Shown: one piece after another, positions 1-5,460 of the stretch
Numbering within the stretch: position 1 is the stretch's first letter
Layout: the number at the start of each line of letters is the position of its first letter
NCBI GenBank assembly: GCA_009917805.1
Contig: RGES01000080.1
Span: 1-6,240, forward strand
Direction of reading: 5' to 3'
DNA length: 6,240 bases
Source of the DNA: Verrucomicrobiota bacterium
GTDB taxonomy: Bacteria; Verrucomicrobiota; Verrucomicrobiia; Opitutales; UBA953
Translations under genes and position numbers: made by a program
Notes under the pieces: generated by a model
Seen by the model: only the letters and a program-made list of their open reading frames with translations
The model's database searches: none
What the model was told of the DNA's origin: nothing

Positions 1-1
1 G

Positions 2-565
2 CAGCGCCTCGGCAAGGAAGGCGTCCGCCGCATGGCCGCGATGTCCGTGCTCTCCAGCCGCTACCTGTTCTCCAAGCTGGGCAAATCCTTCCCGTCGCTC
101 CCCGCGGCGGCCGACGGCGTGCCGCGCATGCACGAGTTCATCCTCACGCTCACCGAAGAGGACTTCCAGCGTATCGAGGCCGCGGGCATCCCGCGCGCGA
201 GCATCATCGCCCGCGTCGGCAAGCTCTTCCTCGACTTCGGCTTCCACGCCCCGACCGTCGCCTTCCCCGAGGTCTTCGGCCTGATGATCGAGCCGACGGA
301 ATCTTACACCAAGGATGAGCTCGACCGTTTCGCCGAAGCCGTGCTGGCCATCGGCGAGATGATCCGCGAACGCCCCGAGGTGCTCAAATCCGCCCCGCGC
401 TTCACGCCGGTTGACCGCGTCGACGAAGTCGCCGCCAATCGCAACCTGGTGCTCAGCGAACGCCTCACGGCCCTCCCGCTGGTCAACGAGAACCGCCTCT
501 CCCCCGTCCTGCTCAACGCGATGCCCGTCGCGGAGATCAAGCAGCGCGTGCTGGCGACGGTCTGA
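2..565 (+). CDS. gcvPB: Glycine dehydrogenase (decarboxylating) subunit 2, C-terminal part (5' end outside window)
   Basis: P-protein of the glycine cleavage system: with PLP it decarboxylates glycine and passes the aminomethyl group to the lipoyl H-protein in the cytoplasm. The open frame runs from base 2 with no start, giving 187 visible residues; the PLP-lysine region lies upstream of the window. Family signs, numbered from the methionine codon at 32, are the GVPRMHEFILTL stretch (about 29-40), LDFGFHAPTVAFP (67-79) and the hallmark MIEPTES (85-91) followed by KDELDRFAEA. The later RPEVLKSAPRFTPVDRVDEV resembles the end of the two-subunit type (GcvPB) rather than the single-chain GcvP. About 36 residues follow the point where GcvPB proteins normally stop, which is unusual. 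The gene ends in TGA directly against the stop codon of the convergent kinase gene. Subunit type is inferred from the C-terminus only. The methionine at 32 is internal, not a start. Confidence 0.93.
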   Translation, partial: QRLGKEGVRRMAAMSVLSSRYLFSKLGKSFPSLPAAADGVPRMHEFILTLTEEDFQRIEAAGIPRASIIARVGKLFLDFGFHAPTVAFPEVFGLMIEPTESYTKDELDRFAEAVLAIGEMIRERPEVLKSAPRFTPVDRVDEVAANRNLVLSERLTALPLVNENRLSPVLLNAMPVAEIKQRVLATV

Positions 566-2023
566 TCAGGCCTTCGGCAGACGGACGACGAAGACGGTGC
601 CCTTGCCGACCTCGCTGGTCACGGCGATGGTGCCTCCGTGGGCTTCGACGGTCTGCTTGACGATCGCGAGCCCGAGGCCGGCGCCGCCGGTATGACGGGA
701 GCGCGAGGCGTCGACGCGACGGAAGCGCTCGAAGATGCGGTCCAGGTTCTCCGGCGCGATGCCACGGCCGTCGTCGGCCACGCGGAGCTCCGCGAACCCT
801 TCGACCACTCCGGTCGAGACGGTGACGGTGACGCCGGCGTCGTTATGGAGGATGGCGTTGATGGAGAGGTTCAGGATCACGCGACCCAGGCGGCCGGCGT
901 CGCCGACGACCGGAGCGCCTTCGAGCTGGGGCACGAGCTTGGCGCCATGCTCACGGGCCACGCGACCGAGCAAGGCGACCGATTCGTCCGCCAGGTCGGC
1001 GAGGTCGCACGGATCCTGCGCCACGGGCCGGCCGGCATCGCCTTGGGCGAGCTCGAGCAAGGCGTCGGAGATGGACTTCATCCGGAGCGCCGACTGCTTG
1101 ATGGTCTCGAGCGTGGCGCGGTATTCCTCCGGGGTGCGCTCCTGACGCAAGGCGCCTTGGCTGTCGGAAAGGATGACGGTGAGGGGCGTCCGCAGTTCGT
1201 GCGAGGCGTCCGCCGTGAACTGCGCCATATGCTCTCGGGCGGCGTTCATCTTGCCGAAGGTGTCGTTGAGCACGACCGCGAGGCGACCAAGCTCGCTCTC
1301 GGTGTCCTCGACGTCGATCTTCCGGCCGAAGTCGCCGGCGGCGATGCCTTCGGCGTCCGCGGCGATGCGGTCGATGGGCCTGAGCGAACGGCCGGCCAGC
1401 AGCCAGCCGATGCCGCAGCCGACGAACACGATCGCGCAGCCGGCGAGCGCCAGGCTCCGGGCGAGCGCGGCGAGCGCGGCGTCCAACTGGGCCGTCCGGC
1501 TGCCGAACATGACGAGATTACGACCGGGCGGGCGATGCAGGAGCACGCGATGTCCGGAAAGCGAGACCATCAGGTCCTGCGGACGCGCCGGACCTTCGTC
1601 CGGCTTCGCATCGAGGTCGGCCAAGGCCTGCGTGACCAGTTCGGGCTCGGTCGGTCCATTGACCGAACGATAGAGGGATTTGCCGTCGAGATCGACGACC
1701 TGCACCCAGACGCCCGTGCCGACGACCTCGGCCAGGGCCGCCTTCGCCTTGGTCGCGCGCTGCTCGGGACTGTCGCCACGGGCGGCCGCCTTGCCGTTGG
1801 GTCGGGCGGCCGGCGCGGGGTTGCGCGGCCCGGCGACGCCCGGGACGACCTCATTGAGGGCGCCCATGCCGCGGGTCATTTCCTGGCGCAGGCGGAGGTC
1901 CAGTTCCTGCAGGCGGGCCTGCTTCTCATGACGGTAAAAGGCCACGAGCAAGACCGCCGCGGTGGCGGCGAGCAGGCCGAAATTCCACGCCAGGATCCGC
2001 CAGCGGATGGAGTGGAAGATCAT
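566..2023 (-). CDS. Sensor histidine kinase of a two-component system (CusS/QseC-like architecture)
   Basis: Inner-membrane sensor kinase, 485 residues, partner of the response regulator just upstream. Segments in order: TM1 about 8-29; periplasmic part about 30-186; TM2 about 187-209; HAMP about 210-262; HisKA with QFTADASHELRTP, phospho-acceptor His275; HATPase_c with N-box residues N385 and N389, G1 box DDGRG (417-421), F-box FERF (431-434) and G2 box GGAGLGL (446-452). All catalytic motifs look intact, so an active kinase is expected. The periplasmic part holds a Pro/Ala-rich, probably disordered stretch (about 60-100) before a short folded portion (VWVQVVDLDGKSLY), and gives no recognisable ligand signature. 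Its ATG lies inside the regulator's end (ATGA overlap), the usual sign of translational coupling. The QFTADASHELRTP context resembles metal or QseC-type sensors, but the stimulus is unknown. Confidence 0.95.
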   Translation of the reverse strand: MIFHSIRWRILAWNFGLLAATAAVLLVAFYRHEKQARLQELDLRLRQEMTRGMGALNEVVPGVAGPRNPAPAARPNGKAAARGDSPEQRATKAKAALAEVVGTGVWVQVVDLDGKSLYRSVNGPTEPELVTQALADLDAKPDEGPARPQDLMVSLSGHRVLLHRPPGRNLVMFGSRTAQLDAALAALARSLALAGCAIVFVGCGIGWLLAGRSLRPIDRIAADAEGIAAGDFGRKIDVEDTESELGRLAVVLNDTFGKMNAAREHMAQFTADASHELRTPLTVILSDSQGALRQERTPEEYRATLETIKQSALRMKSISDALLELAQGDAGRPVAQDPCDLADLADESVALLGRVAREHGAKLVPQLEGAPVVGDAGRLGRVILNLSINAILHNDAGVTVTVSTGVVEGFAELRVADDGRGIAPENLDRIFERFRRVDASRSRHTGGAGLGLAIVKQTVEAHGGTIAVTSEVGKGTVFVVRLPKA

Positions 2024-2697
2024 GGCTGTCCCGAGGCCTTCGGAGCCACCTCGATGACGTAACCTAAGCCGCGACGCGTCTTGATGAGTTCCGCGCCCAG
2101 CTTGCGGCGCAGGTTGCAGACATGCACCTCCAGGAGGTTCGAGAGCGTGTCTTCGTTCTCATCGAAGAGATGTTCGTAGAGCTCGGCGCGCGGGACGACG
2201 GCGCCGCGACGATGGGCGAGGTATTCGAGCAGGCCGTATTCGCGGCCGGTGACCGGTTCGTCCTTGCCGGCCTTGGTCACGCGGCGGGCGGTCGTATCGA
2301 TCACGACGTCGCCGAGCGAGATGACCGCGGCGGCGGAGCTGTGATTACGACGGACGAGCGCGCGGAGACGGGCGAGCAGCTCCTGCTGCACGAAGGGCTT
2401 CGCCACGTAGTCATCGGCGCCGAGATCGAGTCCCGCGACGCGGTCGTCGACCGAATTGCGGGCGGTGAGCATCATGACCGGGGTGCGCTTGGTGTGGCGG
2501 AGGCGACGGAGCATCTCGCGACCGTCCATGACCGGCATGAGGTAATCGAGGACGATGGCGTCGTAATCGCACTCCATCGCCTTATGGAGCCCTTCTTCGC
2601 CGTTGGCGGCGGCGTCGGCCGCATAGCCTTCTTCGCGGAGCAGCTTCAGCAGGCCGTTACGCAAAGGGGCTTCGTCTTCTACGATAAGGATGCGCAT
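2020..2697 (-). CDS. OmpR/PhoB-family DNA-binding response regulator
   Basis: Transcription regulator of 225 residues. Receiver domain 1-112: acidic pocket E7/D8, phospho-acceptor D51 in VLDYLMP, conserved T78, and K100-P101. Winged-helix effector domain about 125-216, with TGREYGLLEYL (150-160), a recognition-helix segment around NLLEVHVCNLRRKL (187-200) and the closing TRRGLGYV (208-215) typical of Trans_reg_C. The length is standard and all phosphorylation residues are present. The start is fixed by the immediate MRILIVEDE beginning. No clear Shine-Dalgarno precedes the ATG. The stop overlaps the start of the kinase gene by four bases, so the two are one transcription unit. The upstream gap carries repeats spaced by 10-11 bp that suit a tandem OmpR-type dimer and may be its own operator. 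Subfamily (QseB, PmrA or CusR type) cannot be settled from sequence alone. Confidence 0.95.
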   Translation of the reverse strand: MRILIVEDEAPLRNGLLKLLREEGYAADAAANGEEGLHKAMECDYDAIVLDYLMPVMDGREMLRRLRHTKRTPVMMLTARNSVDDRVAGLDLGADDYVAKPFVQQELLARLRALVRRNHSSAAAVISLGDVVIDTTARRVTKAGKDEPVTGREYGLLEYLAHRRGAVVPRAELYEHLFDENEDTLSNLLEVHVCNLRRKLGAELIKTRRGLGYVIEVAPKASGQP

Positions 2698-2707
2698 CGG
2701 GAGCAGG

Positions 2708-2736
2708 CCTATACTCTACCGTAATCGCCCTTAATC
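2708..2736 (-). promoter_or_regulatory. Candidate promoter of the response regulator-kinase operon
   Basis: On the minus strand a TATAGG hexamer (2713-2708) could be the -10 element. A 17-base spacer before it leaves GATTAA (2736-2731) in the -35 place, a poor match to TTGACA. A weak -35 lying inside a repeat element would fit an activator-dependent promoter. The start point would fall around 2701, only about four bases before the ATG. This is a guess from hexamers, since no better promoter is visible in the 52-base gap. Confidence 0.35.
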
Positions 2737-2746
2737 CAAGATTAAG
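2722..2746 (-). promoter_or_regulatory. Repeat cluster, candidate OmpR-family operator
   Basis: Bases 2730-2746 form a perfect inverted repeat, CTTAATC - 3 bases - GATTAAG. Within it two TTAA cores are 11 bp apart, the geometry known for PmrA/QseB-like boxes (CTTAA-type half sites one helical turn apart). In addition, the minus strand reads GATTA-N5-GATTA (2736-2722), a direct repeat with a 10-bp period. OmpR-family regulators bind such spaced half sites, and the gene just downstream encodes one, so autoregulation is a reasonable inference. No T-tract follows, so this is not an intrinsic terminator of the upstream transporter gene. Confidence 0.4.
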
Positions 2747-2749
2747 AAG

Positions 2750-4036
2750 TCAGCCCTCGCCTCGGATGAAATGGCCCCGGGAGATCGCCGAGTAGGCGCC
2801 GGTCAGCAAGGCGCAGACCCCGCAGACCCAGAAGACCTGGCCGGGGGTCAGGTTCAGGGTCTGGAACGAGACCCACTGGACACCGGAGGCGGCGAGGATG
2901 CCTACGAAGCTCAGGACATTGGCCGCGCCTTGGACCGCCCCTTTGTCCTCGGGCGCGGGCCGATGCTGGAGGACGGCGGCGATCGGCACGATGAACAGCC
3001 CCGCGGAGAAGCCCAGTCCGACCAGACAGAGCACGAAGGGGACGAAACCCACGCCCACCATGCCCATGGGCACGGAGCAGAGCGCCAAGCCGACGGCGCC
3101 GATCGGCACGAGCCGATATTCGATGCGGCCGCGGGACGCATAGCCGGCGGCAACGCTGCCGAAGCCGATGCCCAAGGCCAGCGCGAGGTTGAGATAGGCG
3201 TTCTGCGACTTGCTCAGCTTCAGGACATCCTGCGCATAGATCATCAGGTTCAACTGGACCAACGCCGCCACGAAGAAGAAACCGGCGTTGCCCCAGTTGG
3301 CGCGCCAAAGGTCGCGGTCCTGCTTCATGAGCATCAGCCGCGCCCAAAGGTCGGTCACGGGGTTGATCCGCCGCTCACAGCGCGGATTCGCCGCAGGGAC
3401 CGGGGTGATGCCCTGGCTCAGCCACCAGCCCGACAGGGCCAGCAGCGCGAGAATGAGGCCGGACAGTCCTTGCGCGCCGGCGAACGTCTCGGCCAGGAAC
3501 CCAGAGGCCGCGATGCCGAAGATGATGCCGAGGAAGGTGAGGAGCTCGAGGATGCCGTTGCCCCAGGAAAGTCGGTCATGCGGCAGCAGCTCCGGGAGGA
3601 TGCCGTACTTCGAAGGCGCGAAGATGGCGCTATGGCACCCCATGAGGAAGATCGCCGCCAGCTCGAGCGAAGCATGGCCCCAGGCCAACGCGGCGGCCGC
3701 GAACAGCATGATGCCGACCTCGGCCAGCTTCACGGCGGACATCACCCGCTGCTTGCTGAACCGATCGGCCAGCCAGCCGCCGAGCATCGAGAAAAGGATG
3801 AACGGAGCCGCGAAGAGCGCGCCAGCCATCGCGACATGCGTGTTGCGCTCTTCCTGCGGCATGGCGCTGCCGAGCACGAGCAGAATGATCAGGTTCTTCA
3901 ACGCATTGTCGCTGAACGCGGTCTGGAACTGCGTCGCCATGAGGCTCCAGAAGCCGCGGCGCCATCCCGGGAAGGCGCCGTGGTCGGCCCCGACCTCGAT
4001 GACAACCGCCGGCAGAGGCTCGCGCATGCCAGCCAT
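2750..4036 (-). CDS. lplT: LplT-like lysophospholipid transporter (major facilitator superfamily)
   Basis: Polytopic inner-membrane carrier, 428 residues. Family members flip lysophospholipids (LplT) or form the transporter half of Aas-type acyltransferase fusions, in phospholipid repair. Diagnostic stretches are FSDNALKNLIILL (41-53), the MFS motif-A equivalent GGWLADRFSKQR (86-97) and MGCHSAIFAPSKYGILPELL (132-151) followed by WGNGILELLTFLGII, all characteristic of LplT/Aas. After a cytoplasmic loop (about 210-240) comes the second half with NAYLNLALALGIGFGSVAAGY. About twelve membrane helices are plausible. E. coli LplT has 397 residues; the excess here is mainly a hydrophilic N-terminus of about 25 residues. 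The chosen ATG has AAGGGG four bases upstream; a second ATG three codons in is also possible, but the next one at residue 33 would cut into TM1. It follows metF by 37 bases and probably shares its transcript. No acyltransferase partner is in the window, so the substrate is inferred from family. Confidence 0.85.
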   Translation of the reverse strand: MAGMREPLPAVVIEVGADHGAFPGWRRGFWSLMATQFQTAFSDNALKNLIILLVLGSAMPQEERNTHVAMAGALFAAPFILFSMLGGWLADRFSKQRVMSAVKLAEVGIMLFAAAALAWGHASLELAAIFLMGCHSAIFAPSKYGILPELLPHDRLSWGNGILELLTFLGIIFGIAASGFLAETFAGAQGLSGLILALLALSGWWLSQGITPVPAANPRCERRINPVTDLWARLMLMKQDRDLWRANWGNAGFFFVAALVQLNLMIYAQDVLKLSKSQNAYLNLALALGIGFGSVAAGYASRGRIEYRLVPIGAVGLALCSVPMGMVGVGFVPFVLCLVGLGFSAGLFIVPIAAVLQHRPAPEDKGAVQGAANVLSFVGILAASGVQWVSFQTLNLTPGQVFWVCGVCALLTGAYSAISRGHFIRGEG

Positions 4037-4082
4037 TCAGCCCCTTGCCCGCGGAATGACAAACCTAATGCCTTCAGCCCCT
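4036..4082 (-). repeat. 10-bp direct repeat flanking the metF-lplT gap
   Basis: AGGGGCTGAA on the minus strand occurs at 4082-4073, across the metF stop codon, and again at 4045-4036, across the transporter's Shine-Dalgarno and the first base of its ATG. Copies are 37 bp apart. This may be chance or the trace of a small duplication. Confidence 0.3.
4041..4046 (-). promoter_or_regulatory. Ribosome binding site of the LplT-like gene
   Basis: AAGGGG on the minus strand stands four bases before the ATG at 4036. It is the clearest Shine-Dalgarno sequence in the window and supports that start over the in-frame ATG three codons later. It sits inside a short direct repeat shared with the end of metF. 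Confidence 0.5.
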
Positions 4083-4952
4083 CAAGGCCGCGAACAGCTC
4101 CACCGCCGACTCGGCCTTGTTGAGGATATAGACGTGATAACCAGGGGCTCCGCGCGCGACCAGGCCGCGCGCCTGACGGACCGCCCAGGACACGCCGACC
4201 TTGCGCTGCGCCTCCTCGTCCGGACCGCAGGCCTCAAGCTCGCGGACGAGGGCGTCCGGGATGCGCGCCTTGCAGAAGCCGCAGAAGTTGCGGGCCTGCT
4301 TCAGGGAAAGGACGGGCATGATGCCCGGCAGGATCGGGACGGTGACGCCGGCCGCGCGGGCACGGGCGACGAAACGGAAGTAGTCTTCGTTATCCAGGAA
4401 AAGCTGCGTGGTGACGAAGTCCGCGCCGGCCGCGACCTTGCCGGCCAGGAAACGGATGTCGCTCAGGTCGTCGACGGCGTCGGGGTGACGCTCGGGGAAG
4501 CCGGCGACGCCGACGGCGAAACGACCAGGTCGCTCCGCGGCGATCTGGCGGACGAGCCCCTGCGCGTGCGCGAAGCCTTCAGGGTGGGCGACGAAATCCT
4601 TCTGGCCCTTGGGCGGATCCCCGCGGAGGGCGAGGATGCCGGAGAAGCCGGCCCTGTCATACTGACCGATGATGCCGGCGAGTTCGGAGCGGGCATGCCC
4701 CACGCAGGTGAGGTGTGCGATGAGCGGGATGCCCATCTTCACGAGCTCCGCGCCGTAGGTGATGGTGGTGTCGCGGGAAGTGCCGCCGGCGCCGTAGGTC
4801 AGGGAGGCGAAATCGATGCCCAGCGGCCTGAGCGTCTCGGCGACCTTGAGCATCCGCGCCCCGCCCTCCGCGTCCTTGGGCGGAAAGAACTCCACCGAGA
4901 CCGTGGGACGCACGGGACTGCGGAGCGCATCGATGAGCAGCTGACGGGACAT
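4074..4952 (-). CDS. metF: 5,10-methylenetetrahydrofolate reductase (MetF)
   Basis: Cytoplasmic FAD-dependent TIM-barrel enzyme that reduces 5,10-methylene-THF to 5-methyl-THF, the methyl donor for methionine synthesis. It is 292 residues long, normal for bacterial MetF. Visible hallmarks: VEFFPPK (20-26), whose E21 matches the E. coli general acid Glu28; SLTYGAGG (50-57); IAHLTC (78-83); ALRGDPPKG (108-116), whose D112 matches the flavin-site Asp120; PERHPD (153-158); TTQLFLD (181-187) with folate-site Q183; PGIMPV; RIPDALV; and the closing YHVYILNKAE. All key residues are present, so an active enzyme is expected. The ATG at 4952 is the only start that keeps the N-terminal barrel strand. A promoter and a palindrome lie immediately upstream, leaving no room for a riboswitch. 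The transporter gene begins 37 bases after the stop and is probably cotranscribed. Confidence 0.97.
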   Translation of the reverse strand: MSRQLLIDALRSPVRPTVSVEFFPPKDAEGGARMLKVAETLRPLGIDFASLTYGAGGTSRDTTITYGAELVKMGIPLIAHLTCVGHARSELAGIIGQYDRAGFSGILALRGDPPKGQKDFVAHPEGFAHAQGLVRQIAAERPGRFAVGVAGFPERHPDAVDDLSDIRFLAGKVAAGADFVTTQLFLDNEDYFRFVARARAAGVTVPILPGIMPVLSLKQARNFCGFCKARIPDALVRELEACGPDEEAQRKVGVSWAVRQARGLVARGAPGYHVYILNKAESAVELFAALRG

Positions 4953-4959
4953 CTTAAGT

Positions 4960-4983
4960 ATCTTCTTATCTAGATATGAAGAT
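4960..4983. promoter_or_regulatory. 24-bp near-perfect palindrome, candidate operator of metF
   Basis: The left arm ATCTTCTTATCT (4960-4971) and the right arm AGATATGAAGAT (4972-4983) are reverse complements except for one T:T mismatch (4966 against 4977). The core TATCTAGATA (4967-4976) is perfectly symmetric. The element covers the predicted -10 hexamer and most of the spacer, the classic position for a repressor. Its cognate regulator is not in the window. ArsR-family SahR-type repressors control methionine-cycle genes in some bacteria, and one of these would be a candidate, as inference only. There is no GC-rich stem or T-run, so it is not a terminator. Confidence 0.55.
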
Positions 4984-4992
4984 GTAAGTCAA
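4965..4992 (-). promoter_or_regulatory. Promoter of metF
   Basis: On the minus strand, TTGACT (4992-4987, 5 of 6 consensus bases) is followed after 16 bases by GATAAG (4970-4965, 4 of 6). It lies in an AT-rich island within otherwise GC-rich DNA, starting 12 bases after the DUF983 stop codon. Transcription would begin near 4958, about six bases before the metF ATG, so the leader would be almost absent. Confidence 0.55.
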
Positions 4993-5004
4993 GACCCTAT
5001 GCGG

Positions 5005-5409
5005 TCACTCGTCCCGGCCTTCCCGGCCGCCATTGGCGGGCAGTTCGCCCGGCATGGCCACATGGTAGGCCATCACCATCCAGCAGAGCATGACGGGATA
5101 GATCAGCACGATGAAGCCGAAGGAACCGAAGATCCCCAGCAGGACGCCGGCGGTGACCGGGAGAACCTTGAAGCCCACGAGGAAACAGATCGGGATGATG
5201 ACGAAGATGATCGCGGCGACGTAGCCGATCGACGTGGTGCCGGAGTAGATTCCGGCCGAGCGCGCGAGGTCCATGCCGCACGAACGGCAAGCCTTGCCCA
5301 AGCGGAACCAGGAGGCGAGGAGCCCGCGCTTGCCGCAGTTAGGGCAGTGGCAAAGCAGGCCGCGGGCGATGATGTCGCCGCGCGTGACTTTCAACTCAGG
5401 TTCGCTCAT
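5005..5409 (-). CDS. DUF983 family zinc-ribbon membrane protein
   Basis: Small membrane protein of 134 residues; the family's function is not established. The N-terminus carries RGLLCHCPNCGKRGL (16-30) and CRSCGMDL (41-48). Together C22/C25 and C41/C44 form a four-cysteine zinc-ribbon pattern, which is the family signature. Hydrophobic stretches follow at about 60-80 and 86-116, the second long enough for one kinked or two short helices. The tail is hydrophilic and acidic (GREGRDE). The length matches the family. No strong Shine-Dalgarno is seen. A five-codon frame (MSLSA, 5423-5406) ends in TGA overlapping this ATG, which could couple translation or be chance. It lies 51 bases after the membrane acyltransferase gene on the same strand and is probably cotranscribed with it. 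The metF promoter begins just after its stop. Confidence 0.85.
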   Translation of the reverse strand: MSEPELKVTRGDIIARGLLCHCPNCGKRGLLASWFRLGKACRSCGMDLARSAGIYSGTTSIGYVAAIIFVIIPICFLVGFKVLPVTAGVLLGIFGSFGFIVLIYPVMLCWMVMAYHVAMPGELPANGGREGRDE

Positions 5410-5460
5410 GCGCTCAGACTCATCGCCGCGACGGGGAAGACAAGCCAGACCCGCCCTGCC

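Noticed and set aside
32..565. Reading the gcvPB fragment as a complete 177-residue protein starting at 32
   Set aside because: The frame is open and family-like upstream to base 2, and the PLP-binding part is missing, so this is an edge-truncated gene.
570..578. GCC-TTC-GGC hairpin just past the gcvPB stop as a terminator
   Set aside because: The stem is only three base pairs with no T-run; such motifs are frequent in GC-rich coding sequence.
638..2062. Plus-strand open frame of about 474 codons opposite the sensor kinase
   Set aside because: It is codon-aligned with the kinase gene. In GC-rich DNA the antisense frame stays open because TTA, CTA and TCA codons are avoided. Its translation is an Asp/Gly/Arg-rich mix with no recognisable domain.
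2730..2746. Inverted repeat after lplT as an intrinsic terminator
   Set aside because: The stem is AT-rich, with a 7-bp arm and a 3-base loop, and is followed by GGGCGATTACGG rather than a T-run. The position upstream of a regulator gene suits an operator better.
2771..4123. Plus-strand open frame of about 450 codons opposite the LplT-like gene
   Set aside because: It is also codon-aligned with the real gene, and its translation is hydrophilic and low in complexity. The minus-strand frame has clear family motifs.
3288..4973. Plus-strand open frame of 561 codons opposite metF and part of lplT
   Set aside because: This is the longest open frame in the window, but it crosses two well-supported genes and the metF promoter, aligns codon for codon with metF, and shows no family motif.
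4953..5004. SAM or other riboswitch in front of metF
   Set aside because: The whole gap is 52 bases and the predicted leader is about six bases, far too short for any known methionine-pathway riboswitch.
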